Source of the DNA: Cliona cf. orientalis
Lineage: Eukaryota > Porifera > Demospongiae > Clionaida > Clionaidae
NCBI GenBank assembly: GCA_963930775.1
Contig: OZ005704.1
Location: forward strand, 1,612,001 to 1,676,000
DNA: 64,000 nucleotides
Direction: 5' to 3'
The position numbers and the translations under genes were made by a program. The notes beneath the pieces are model-generated. The model searched no databases, was not told where the DNA came from, and saw only the letters and a list, made by a program, of their open reading frames with translations. Shown here one piece after another: positions 21,501 through 31,968 of this stretch. Position 1 is the stretch's first letter. Every line of letters begins with the position of its first letter.

Positions 21501-22888
21501 TTCTGAGAAAAGCTAGATCGTAACATTCTTTCAGCTGTCTTGTTCATATGCACATGAGCAGAATTTTCATTATAGCTACTGATTTGAATTTAATTTATGA
21601 CTATGGATTTTTTAGATTCCAAAAAATTACTCACTAGCTAATATCAATTTTCCACAGCATTACTTCTTAATTCAATAATATGCAGAGGAGGGCAATTCTT
21701 GGAAGAATATATGTATTTAACATAATAAGTCATAGCAACCATAAAGCTCAGTCACGCATTAAATTTCTATCCGATAATTATTATTACATAATCATGGCTA
21801 GATTACTAGAAGATTCAAGGATTCTGAAGCCTCAGTAATTGTTACACAAAATTGGCAAAATGAGGATATTATTGCTACATTTTAGACATCTCTGCTAACC
21901 AATTACCCAATGACTTGCTAGCATTAAATTTTACCTTCTTTTGCGAGAGAGACAGCAACGTTTACGATGTCACCACGCTGATGGTTAATACCAGCAATAC
22001 ACTCATACTGACCGACATCACTGCACTGTATACCCTTGCCATCTTTAACATTGACTTGCAACAGAGCTGATGCAGTATACATATACTCCGGCTTGACAGT
22101 GCCACCACTTCCAGCACCAGATGCATTACCACTGCTATCTCCGCTGAATGCATCAATGGTACCACTTTCATGATCACCAGATGTATCTTGTTCACTGCTA
22201 GAGCCATTGCTAGCAGCACTACCACTGCCAGAACCACTCATGCCACGGGATGCTTGAGCATCAACAGATCCAGATGCCCTGGCTTTGTCGAATAATATCG
22301 TGCCATTGCCAGCAATCAGTGAAGACATTCTCCCTATGTAAATTTTGTGCAGTCGTATTATATAATATTGATTGTTTTGTAAAAGAGCAAAGATGTCTTT
22401 AACTTACCATCGGTACGCCGCCAAAGCACAAAGACATTAGGATCATGACTCATAGCAGTACATGTCACAGTGAAATTTTCATCACGGGGTACGGAATACT
22501 CAATTAGATCTCTGTCTTCACTTAGTTGCATAGGACTCAGGGACAAAAACACAGTAGAGTCTGATGAAGGGAAATTTATCATGAAAATTATGCTTTTATT
22601 GCAGCTGCTATTAAAATTAATGCCAAATATACACTGAAATGATGGCAGAGTACTTCAAAACTATGCACCTCATCAATAATATTATTATATTATTATAATT
22701 ATGGACTGGACTACTAGCTGAACAGATGATGACACCCCCTATAATATTATTTCCTGGCCAAAAAAACAAACAAAACACTCGCCATTCTACTGTATTAAAA
22801 GCTTACCTTCTCCTTGCTCGCTGCAGGATATCTGGACCAGTAAACTCATCAACAGTAAAACTAATCCACTGAAAATGTGAAGAGCCAT
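15535..22888 (-). CDS. Adhesion GPCR with tandem GAIN-GPS modules (Ig-HormR-GAIN-GPS-GAIN-GPS-7TM)
   Basis: Twenty-three exons on the minus strand join in phase to about 1362 aa: 22807-22888, 22408-22560, 21935-22333, 21252-21460, 20680-20847, 20537-20616, 20259-20376, 20152-20197, 19785-20080, 19579-19722, 19413-19521, 19175-19206, 18947-19114, 18788-18867, 18632-18737, 18521-18566, 18099-18412, 17845-17994, 17525-17655, 17100-17377, 16917-17025, 15958-16477, 15535-15885. Domains: signal peptide (MALHIFSGLVLLLMSLLV); Ig with a Gly/Ser-rich insert (about 28-211); HormR (about 211-281, CPNN..C...GKW..F..NGC); GAIN1 (281-517); GPS1 (CVSW..CDHLTNFAILV); Ser/Thr/Pro linker (565-600); GAIN2 (612-850); GPS2 (CVAW..CSHLTNFCTLV); seven membrane segments (about 910-1165); acidic Glu/Pro-rich tail. 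Both GPS have the HL-T cleavage triplet. The family couples cleaved ectodomain to G proteins at the plasma membrane. The double GPS is unusual. Confidence 0.85.
16525..16887. mobile_element. 363-bp inverted-repeat element with 7-bp target duplication, in GPCR intron
   Basis: Ends are CAGGAGCATATGAGCCGCCC and its reverse complement, and the arms extend through GGAGCGTCCGACT and GTGTTAGGCGAAGT. CTATAAT flanks both sides (16518-16524 and 16888-16894), a clean 7-bp target-site duplication. CCGCCCGAAGGGCGG inside each arm is itself a palindrome. It lies between the 7TM exons 16917-17025 and 15958-16477. Confidence 0.85.
19416..19508 (-). repeat. Coding 15-bp minisatellite encoding SPTTV-type repeats
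   Basis: About six copies of GTGGTGGGGGACACT (plus-strand view) lie inside the exon after GPS1. In the reading frame fixed by the neighbouring exons, each unit encodes S-P-T-T-V/G/M. The inverted duplicate at 2688-2766 lacks the array and is exactly 30 nt (two units) shorter while keeping phase. It probably forms an O-glycosylated mucin-like linker between the two GAIN modules. Confidence 0.8.
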
Positions 22889-23621
22889 TTTCTGTAAAAA
22901 CACGTATGATACTTGCTCAGACTAATTGTGGTTGCACTGACTCGGAGAGTGTGTAAGACTTGGTTAGTTTCTTATATAACCACAAATATCTATAGGATGA
23001 CTATAGCAACACAGATATGCATCCCATAACTCCATTAATTATCCATTTTGTCAAAGTATTTGAACAATATCAATTCGATATTAGCAATGAGTATATACAA
23101 TACATTATAATAATGCAATTCCAAAATCATTAAATTTAAATTTTTACGACATTACTATAATAGTATTTCTTAGAATGAGTAAATCAGGAATGAAATACTA
23201 TCATTGATTGAGGTCACGTATAATTATTATTATACATGTACCTTATTATGTAAAATATTATACCGGTAAAACACGTGCACTGGCCTACAGTACGTAGAAT
23301 GTCATGATGTACAATAATATTATTATTATTAATGCACTCAATCTGAAATCACACACATGCATGAACTTCCATGCATACTACAGTCATTCTGAGATTGGAT
23401 ATACATGACATTTATTATTATTTGTAGTAATTATTGTACTTGTGATAAATCAATGCTCAATAATTCCATTAAATTTTTCCTTACAATAATTACATTATTA
23501 TTGATAAAAAAGTGGTGTATAACTGTGACATAATAAAGCCCAGTTCAGAATAAAGTAGTACAATAAACTTTGACTCCTAACTGCACCATGCAATAATAAT
23601 TATGACATGCAGTGTAGTTTG
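22889..23621. other. Intergenic region, AT-rich, nothing recognised
   Basis: Lies between the start of the tandem-GAIN GPCR and the stop of the ACBD3-like gene. It contains the putative promoter near 22975, the right arm of the inverted duplication up to about 23100, and simple A/T-rich sequence with ATTATTATT runs. No gene was seen. Confidence 0.6.
22972..22979 (-). promoter_or_regulatory. Candidate TATA box of the tandem-GAIN GPCR
   Basis: The minus strand reads GGTTATATAAGAAACTAACC about 85 bp before the ATG at 22888. The position is plausible for a core promoter. In the inverted duplicate the equivalent site (around 830) has changed to ATTATAAG. No transcription start is visible. Confidence 0.35.
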
Positions 23622-26600
23622 TTAGTGTGATGTACTCTGATAAAATACTTTGTAATAGACCACTTTGGACTCGGCTGGAAAGTGAGAATTATCAAATTTT
23701 AGCGTGTACAGTCCCTGATGCTCGTAGCGATGATTGCCGAGAATCAAATCAACCGAACAGTTTCTCTTAGTCACGGGCAGCAGCTCTTGCATGGGCCACG
23801 AGTGACCAGCAACCTCACTCTTTCGTTGAAACGTCAGGCCAAACCCGATATCCCCTCTTTCCGTCACAAACTCAAAAAAGACGGCAGATGCTTGGGTGCT
23901 TGTCGGTACTTGTACGTCGACGGATTCTCCAGGATTCAAGACGAGTTGGTTCTCAGAATGGCCAGTGGGGGAAGCTGCTCGAACTTGACTGATAAACTGT
24001 TTCGCCGCCTTTGGGTTACACCAGAGCGCCGCTGGGGCAACCACATTGCTGTCCAGTTCGTTGTAGTGTTCATGATGTACGGTCATGGTGTGGTGGAGGG
24101 CTAGGGGTGGGGATCTAGAGGCGGGGTTATTATTGTGGCTTGGCATAGAGTGATGGGTGGAGTTGTGGCCTTCTTTTGCACTCTCGCTGATGATGGGGGA
24201 TCTTGTTGAACTCTATACAAAACATCAATAGGTTCAGTGAACTTCTATAGGTGAGGAGTCTACTATTAGCCAATAGTAGTTAACTTTAATTCATACAATT
24301 TGCATAATATGGTGAAAAGTTCTAGTACAACGGCAGAAAAAGGTTGAGTCTCAGAACCTAAGGGAACAATCCTAGTGTGCATCCATAATAAAAAGAAGCT
24401 CGGAGTGTATACACTGGAATTCCTTTACTACGTATATAGAACACCAGATAAAATTCAGAAAATTTTCTTCTATGAATCCTCGGGAAAACTGTACGTACGA
24501 CATCAATCAGCGCAGCATAGGTAGTTACTAGAGCCACCCAAGAAAGGAACTATATAACTTTATAAGGGGACTTAAGCCAGGATACCTCCAAATTATCGAT
24601 AATTAATTTATAAATAATTGTCATTGATTAGTGAGTATGGGATGACTTAATATTACCTCTGTAGTTTCTCTCTTGTCTTCTAGGCCATTCCTGACATTAC
24701 ACTCGTCTGCGCCTCTCTCCTGCACTTTGACCTCTCTGTATTATAGTAGTAAAAAAAATGGAAACAGGAGGAATTGGCTATTATATTCTAATTACGTACA
24801 GCGTCGTGAGGTCGGGCAATCTTAAGAATCCCAAAACAATTATATGTACTTTCGACATAAATTAACTGTGTTGTACCTTCCCTCACAGCGCAGTACAAAT
24901 CATTTACTGCATATACATTATATTGCCAAAAATTACATGCATCGAGGGTGCACTAACTCGCTCACAAGGAGTGATCTTGCCTTGTAGATGCTCGTATAGT
25001 AACTTATTACTAAAAGTTTAGAAGGGGGAGTTCATTAACTATATACAGTGAATCGCTTGCATAAGCATGTACATGTACATAATATTCTAGCTCTATAGCT
25101 ATGTGACCCTCCACGAGGAAACCAAGCATAATGCGCTGGATATCAATCTAGGATACAGGCCAAAATAGTTGCCCAAGGTGATAATTATCGTTTTTCACAT
25201 TTTGGTATAGATCGATAGAGGAATCATTCCTCTATACAAAAATCTGCTTCGTAGCTTCTAGAACGCTATATTTACCGAGTTATGGCTCGAAGAAGTCAGC
25301 CATGTAGCTAACATTGATACGGAGCCGTTGCCATAGTTGCAGCTAGGCAAGCACAGCAGCTGCACAGAAAAAACTCTCCAGTCACTTCTTTCTCCGATTT
25401 TGCATACTAACGATCTATAGACACGCTTGTCTTTTCGTTCTTTTCCATCGAAACGCCGGCTGCTGCTCTCTTTCCAACGTTTTAGCAGCCATCTGGCTCT
25501 TTGACTTAGTGGGCGGGGCCACATATTTACCATAAACGGCAAATATACGGACTTCCGTGTGCAACGTACGTAGCAATGTTCAATGCAATTTTTGCAATAC
25601 TTGAGTACGGGTGATCCGGGTATATTTTTGCTCATATCTCCATGACTACACAGGCTAGAGACTTCAAATTTGCTGGAGCAATAGTTCAAAGGTTGTAGTT
25701 GGTAATGGTGGCCTTAACTAAAAAAAGGTTTTCCGCGCATTATGCTTGGTTTACTCGTGGAGGGTCACATATGTCTTTTCAGTATAGTATTACCCCTTTC
25801 CCACCTCTAAACCCATGCCTGAAATATTTCATTATTACTAAGGTGATGTTGGGGGGGGGGGGGAGGGGGGGGAGGGCAAACCATCATGCCTTCCCAATAT
25901 GCCCTTTCTTTGTGTTTACCACCATTGTGGCTAACGATGGCCTAGAAGTAGCCTGAAGCTAATTTGAACCAGGTCCCCCCGGGACTGATGGCTTTACACC
26001 CCCTCCGAAGGATGTGCGGTAAAACACCTCCATATTTTCTGGGAGTAGACTACAGGGCAATTTCTACAAGCAGCAGCCATAACCCACAACCTGGCCAAGA
26101 TGTCTTTTCGGTTTGTGGACCTTAAAGGAAGTGAGACTCGAACCTATGACTCTAGGTCAAGAGCCCAAGTCTTTAACACTTGGCCACCAGTAAGAGAATT
26201 CTTTTAAGAGCTTACATATTATTTGTACATGGAGGAGCTCAAGGACACATCTTGATATAAACAAACCAAGATTCTCTGGGGAAAACTGAACTGTTCGGTG
26301 AACTTATCGACATTTCGATTAGATGCTCTAGTCATCCTCAGGGTAAAAGTCAAAATGTTGGCAGGTTTGCTGAATAGTTAAGTCATCCGCAGAGAATCAT
26401 ATCTATTTCTATGCAGATAGTAACAGTTACTGAGAACGATGTCACTCCAACACACCTTGATTTCTCCTTTTCTTCCTTACTCTGCTTGGCCCTCCATCGC
26501 TCCAAAACGGTCTCCTTCATTTGTGAATCTACCGTCTCTAGAAGCTTGATGATCTCCAGCTGGGAGTCCAGTTTAGTCATATCTCCGAGTGCTATCCATG

Positions 26601-27288
26601 CTTTTCTGTAATAATAACATTATTATATGTGTATACATTCCATTGTAGTCAGTACTTATACTATTCATACATTATAAAGAACTAGAAAGGCTAGGAAATG
26701 ACCTATAGAATTTGAGCTAAGCACTCACATGTAATTTGAGTTTTAACATAAGGTAAGACTATACTGTTTCATATTACGTGTACATGTACATAGTGAAGGC
26801 ATAGATATAAAAGCCTCCCCCTGTTAATTATATTATAATGACTAGCAGAATACAGCCAATATGTATATTCATATTTCATCCCTATGGTTATTAACATACA
26901 TAGGATATCTAAATCAAATCATACTATGTGGCCATAATTTTACCTTCTGTCAGAACCAACAACATCGAAGTAGCCAGTCTCGACATCTTTGTCTGGAGTG
27001 AAGGCTCCCAGCTTCTCCTGCTTAAAGTAGGCCAGTAGCTGAATCCTCTTGTCATATTCAAGCTTCAGGTTAAGCTTGTCCTTCTCTGTATGTACATTTT
27101 GAACAGGTCCAAGAGTGTCAAAATTCTATTAGACTGGGCTATAATAATATTATGCGGACTACACACAGATAAGCAGGTATTTTGTTAAATTATAACGAAG
27201 TTCGACGCTCACCTTGTCTGTAGTAGGTCAGCACTAGAGGGAAAATGGCGTTCACAGGAACGCTCCAAACAGCCTTATCTTCTGTCAT
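23622..27288 (-). CDS. ACBD3: ACBD3/GCP60-like Golgi protein (acyl-CoA-binding and GOLD domains)
   Basis: Five exons join in phase: 27213-27288, 26944-27085, 26456-26605, 24657-24735, 23622-24212, giving about 345 aa. The N-terminal half is an acyl-CoA-binding-like domain: QLLAYFKQEKLG, then GYFDVVGSDRRKAWIALGDMTK, then a helical region ending in a charged KEEKEKSR stretch. The C-terminal half is a GOLD domain: VDVQVPT, FFEFVTERGDIGFGLTFQ, LPVTKRNCSVDLILGNHRY and GLYTLKFDNSHF..SKVVYYKVFY. This order and the GDIGFG and LKFDNS motifs match ACBD3, which vertebrates use at the Golgi to bind giantin and recruit PI4KB. It is shorter than human ACBD3 (528 aa), mainly in the middle. The start ATG begins MTEDKAVWSVPV. 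Intron 3 carries an inverted-repeat element and a tRNA-derived SINE. Confidence 0.85.
25101..25770. mobile_element. 670-bp inverted-repeat element in ACBD3 intron 3
   Basis: Left ATGTGACCCTCCACGAG and right CTCGTGGAGGGTCACAT are reverse complements, and the arms continue through AAACCAAGCATAATGCGC for about 38 bp. The interior minus strand has a 143-codon open frame (25258-25689) rich in Arg, Lys and Cys with no motif I recognise. It may be chance or a relic. Confidence 0.8.
25960..26195 (-). repeat. tRNA-derived SINE in ACBD3 intron 3
   Basis: On the minus strand an A-box-like TGGCCAAGTGTT (26175-26186) is followed 30 nt later by the B box GGTTCGAGTCTC (26133-26144), the RNA polymerase III promoter layout of a tRNA. 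The surrounding sequence resembles a Leu/Ser-type tRNA (GGTGGCCAAG...GACTTGGGCTCTTGACC) but has no clean acceptor stem, so it is not a functional tRNA gene. A roughly 150-bp unrelated body extends to about 25960. The left boundary is a guess. Confidence 0.65.
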
Positions 27289-30200
27289 TTCTTTTCTGTC
27301 TCTGCCCCACGTTGAAAATTTCTATCCAATTATACGCTTCTGCGCCCCGCCCCACGAACGCGCAACTTTTCGCGCGCTTTCATGTACGCATGCGCAGTTT
27401 ACGTGCTCGGATACAGTCTGTAACTACAATCTGTACGTTTAGGATGGAATGTATCGTGGAATCTTCACCGGTTCCGCTCTTCAGTATGCTGCGTGCTGCA
27501 TTGCATATTATGTCACTTTATAGTCTGGGGAGTGCCCCTTCGCACGAGCGCGCGCGACACTGAGCCACGCCCACGCAGACTATTCAGTTTCCGCGTCATA
27601 GCAGGGGTTATTAATCAAATTTAGCGTGAAAGAGGCAGGCTAGCCCATTTATAACTGGGAAAATTGATGGCTGAGCTGTCGTGACCGCTATGTTGAATGG
27701 AATTCGCTACAAATCCTTGAATTTGCTAATAAGCATACTTAATAGGGTCACTGCACCCTTGCACTGGGGTTGGGTTCCATTGAAGCCACCATAATTGTGG
27801 GACTTTTACCTCATGCATGACATGTAGGCATAAACAATTTCTAAGCAGTGACAAACATGGCATCCATAGCCTGTATATACTGACTCGACTCGACTGTGGT
27901 GTGACCATGTGACGTACATTCGTCGAATGTGAATCATCACAATATCTAGCGATAATAATTATTAAAAATCCAATTTCTGTGTGCAGCTGGCATGTATTTG
28001 CCAGGCCTTCACATGCATGTTTTCGGGGTCAACTAAATTTTATAATAAAACCCCTAAGTAGCATTTTTGGGAATTTGGAACCACCACATTAATTGCATAC
28101 TTAAAAGTAGCTACAGCTTGGAGCAAGAAATCTTGTCGCTTAATAATAGATTTTTTGTGTTGTGGGAGTAACCTTTATCGGAGGTCACTTTAAAGACTAA
28201 CTGTTATTGTAGCACTAACTATATTATAGTCACAGTGGATGATGTCAGCCGGTATTCGTATACCTGCCAGAATTTACTATCAGAATTCAATTCTTCTTAA
28301 CAATCATTTTGATGTCCATCCTCCCTCTCTCCGGCAGCCACACACAGAAGGGATGACCTTTCCCCTCCGTTCTGGCATGCACATAATTATTATATTAAAT
28401 AGACCATATTATTATTATGCATAATCCAGTTAATCAGTACAGAATAAAAATTTGTGTACTACGATTTAATGTACGTGAGCTAGCATGATTTCAGAATCTA
28501 CATACTAACTGTAGAATAGTATCATTGCATGTAGATAGTGTGGGGGGTATGTCATTGTAAAGTATTAAACATTTCATTTACATTACTATGTCAATAGTCA
28601 TGCATTCTGTCTATTGTAGTTAACGAAGCATGCTATAAAGAAATAGCACTACAGGCTATAGAGTCAGACGGAATTTTCCAGTAATGTGCACGCAGGCAGT
28701 CTGCACGCATGTATAGCACAAAGCAGTGAGTCTTTACAATGTAGATGTCCAAGCCGCGCGCGCATCGCCCCTGGATAAACCACGTGATGTTCTAGCAACA
28801 TTCCATGGGATGCGGAAGTCACGGTAGCTCAGCATCCACCCATCCTTCCGTATAAGGCAAGTACTATACTGCGATACGTAAACATTAGTTACGCGTCAGA
28901 GCACCACCTTGCGGTGCTAATGAACTTAATTAATCTGCGGAAAACGAACGAAACGAGCAAAGCCGGGGGCGGTTCTAACTTGCTATGGTAGCATATTGCA
29001 TGTATGTGCTATGCATACACACTAGATAGCATTGAAGCTGGGACTTCTACAGCTATAGTACAGTACATAGCTAGAGCATGGTGCACAAGTTTATCACTGG
29101 CGTAGAAGCATGGGTGCACCGGGTGCTGGTGCACCCATGAAATTTCAGAGTGGAACACAATGTCATACTTCACTCTGAAGTGTTTAATCAATTATTAGTG
29201 TAAACATAGGCTCCAGAGTGCACGTTTATCAAATCGTCTTCCTACGCCTCTGTTATAATAATATTCCCTATTCTATAGTTGGCATGACTGTGTACAGTGC
29301 TCTCTGCAATGCCAGTAGATACAGCAATGTGTTAAAATTCAATAACAGTACAGCATGTCGATCAGACTACACCTTAAAGAGTGTAATCTATAGACAAATC
29401 AACTCCAGGCAAGCTCTCGGCAATGGTCAGGAATGTAAGCTGTTGCCAACAGTGCTTACTGATAATTACATTTACCATTGTACAAATTGTCGACATCTTC
29501 ACTGAATGCATTCATAATATGCCACACAGCATGCATGGTGTACACTTTAATAGTAATATTATTATGTGCATTAAGAGCATTATTCCACTACACACGCTAT
29601 AATAATTATACGAGCACTTAAATGAAGTCACGCTATGATTACATAGCTAACATTGTATATACATTATTTTTTATTATGAATGGAGTCACTTAGAGAAGAT
29701 CATGTCTAGCTAATTAATGAACACATTATCATGTATATCAAAAATTTCCCATTTAAGATATGTTCTAATATTTAAATTTGTAGCTAGCTATGCTGCTATG
29801 ATAATAATAATTATTATTATAGTTCATACGTATGTAGCTGAGCGAGCTTGTAGTGCATGTTATTGTTGTGCAAGAAACCGTTCATGGATGGCGGGAAGCA
29901 GTAGCCTCATATTCACACGCATTCCCATGTTCATAAAACCAAGTAATCCATGGCAAATGAAAGGCCTGCAGGCATAATAATTATTATGACCTTTGCCAAG
30001 CGGATAATAATTGAATTGCTAACTAAAATTTGTAGCTGCTGTCTTTTATAATAGTCTAGGTGTAGTTTAATGATAGTCAGGTTGCCATAATTAAAATTCA
30101 TGCAGGTACGTAACTACAGCAATTCAAATTAAGCCGAAGTCATTACTTTTTTTCCTAAGTGATCTTAATAGCAATGAATATCTTAACTCTCATTACTCTC

Positions 30201-30984
30201 ATTAGACTAATTACCGACTATAGTAATGATTTTATGTTATGTCTTTGGCGTCACGATCATGAAATCTATTATTGCCTTGGAATGTTTGAAAAACAAACTA
30301 GCTGTATGTCAACAAACAAAACTTATCTATGGTATACTTACTCTAATTCATTAGTCTGACTACATTCTTTCTGGCAATTGGTATTGTAATCATTGTGTCC
30401 TGCACACACTATTACCCAAGAGTATTATGTAAACTTACGCCAAGTGTACAAGTACTGCATGTATGTCAGCGGTAGACTCTTTGACGCATGCTTAATGTTT
30501 AATTACTGACCACACTGATATTTGATAAGGCAAGCAGCAGGTAGTGGACATGGGAAGGCAGTGAGCCCTATTATGTAAACCTTTTGGAAGATTAAAGGAT
30601 GAATTTAGAACTTGCAAAACTTTTTATTGCTCCATCAGTAGTTAGGTAGCATATGTGCACTTACACCATGCAAATTTTGTAGTTTTGCTCAATCAAAGCG
30701 CTAATGATGTTAAATCATTCAAAGCGTTGCATACACTGTGAAAATTCAAGCATTAAATTTTAATTTTTGCATTTCACACATAATAAAAAAGATATTTGTG
30801 GTATCTTATTTGTGGACATTAAAAAATATTATCATAATGGTCATGTAGCATGATACTGTACACAGGTATGCTTCAGTAAAGTTTAGCATAACATAGCTTG
30901 GCTGCAGCTAAAAATGAATAAAAGATGCATGGGGGACATGAGTATACAGCTTGGTAATCATACATAAAGTACAGAACAAGAACG
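27289..30984. other. Intergenic region without recognised gene
   Basis: 27289-27600 is GC-richer and probably holds the ACBD3 promoter. The rest is AT-rich, with only short open frames (up to about 95 codons at 29218-29505) that have no domains or splice partners. Near 28740-28990 there is a second GC-richer island (GCGCGCGCATCGCCC) that could be a promoter of an unseen transcript. No repeat pair was identified here. Confidence 0.55.
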
Positions 30985-31968
30985 TTAGTCCAACTTGAGG
31001 ACAATTTTTCCTCGAGCGCCGCTTCCACTTGCAAGAAGATCGTGTGCTTCGGAAGCCTTTTCCAGTGGCAATTCTTGCCAAATCTTAGGACAGATCCACC
31101 CAGCTTCGATTCCTGTTTGAATAGCATTCCGTGTCTCCAACAACTGCTCGCTGGACATTCTAAAGAAGATAACTCCAATGATCACAATTTCTCTCATGAG
31201 CAAGTCCAAAGGATCGATAGCAACCTCTCCAAGCCCTCCGATTAACGCAATGCGCCCTCCTGCTCCAACCACTTCTAGATCCTTTCTTAAGTTCTTGTTA
31301 GCCACATTCTCCAGCACAATATTTGCTCCTGTCTCTCCAAGAGCCTCCTTGATCTTATTAAGGTACCCTTCTTCGCGATGATTGAAGACATGCTCAGCGC
31401 CGGCATCTTTCACGAGTTTTGCTCCAGCCGTGGTTCCTGCTGTGCCAATCACTCGTAGTCCCATACCGTGAGCCAGTTGAACGGCTGCTAGACCCACTCC
31501 TCCGCTTGCACCATGCACCAGCAAGGTTTCACCCGCTTGAGCTTTGGCGAGATGAAATAGAGCACGATAGGCTGTGAAGTAGGGTACGGGAATGGCAGCA
31601 CCTTGAGAATAGCTCAACGTTTCAGGTAGTGGATGCACGAAGCTCTCCTTCACTGCAATGTACTCGGCATATGCATTGTTCATTCCTTCAGTGGCAGAGC
31701 CGTACACTCTATCCCCTGGTTTCACTGCAGTCACCTTGCTCCCGACTGCCTTCACTGTGCCTGCAAAGTCCATGCCTGGGATGTAGGGGAACGGCTGTGG
31801 TCCAAAGCCACCAGTCCTGACATAGGGGTCAATTGGATTAACCCCCACAGCTTTCACTTCCACCAAAACTTCATTGTCATGAGGTGTTGGTCGAGGTACG
31901 TTTGTCTCGTATTTCAGCTCCTTGGAGTCTCCAAAATTATGTACGCGAATTGCTTTCATGGTTGCCAT
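30985..31968 (-). CDS. CRYZ: Quinone oxidoreductase, zeta-crystallin type
   Basis: A single open frame of 327 aa with no introns. It belongs to the medium-chain dehydrogenase/reductase family, which in CRYZ reduces quinones one electron at a time using NADPH in the cytosol. The N-terminal GroES-like fold includes VGVNPIDPYVRTG and PYIPGMDFAGTV, the position where CRYZ lacks zinc ligands. PVPYFTAYRAL and the nucleotide-binding GASGGVG (residues 153-159) follow, then AGAEHVFNHREEGY and the C-terminal SGSGARGKIVLKLD. Length matches human CRYZ (329 aa). The start could be M1 or M4. It is unrelated to its GPCR neighbours. A retroposed origin would explain the lack of introns, but no poly-A tail or flanking repeat was seen. 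Confidence 0.92.
   Translation of the reverse strand: MATMKAIRVHNFGDSKELKYETNVPRPTPHDNEVLVEVKAVGVNPIDPYVRTGGFGPQPFPYIPGMDFAGTVKAVGSKVTAVKPGDRVYGSATEGMNNAYAEYIAVKESFVHPLPETLSYSQGAAIPVPYFTAYRALFHLAKAQAGETLLVHGASGGVGLAAVQLAHGMGLRVIGTAGTTAGAKLVKDAGAEHVFNHREEGYLNKIKEALGETGANIVLENVANKNLRKDLEVVGAGGRIALIGGLGEVAIDPLDLLMREIVIIGVIFFRMSSEQLLETRNAIQTGIEAGWICPKIWQELPLEKASEAHDLLASGSGARGKIVLKLD

Noticed and set aside
25258..25689. Possible gene in ACBD3 intron
   Set aside because: Enclosed by inverted repeats, no recognisable domain; kept only as part of the mobile element and as a low-interest finding.
26110..26195. Functional tRNA gene
   Set aside because: A and B boxes are present but no proper acceptor stem or clean cloverleaf can be drawn; better explained as a tRNA-derived SINE.
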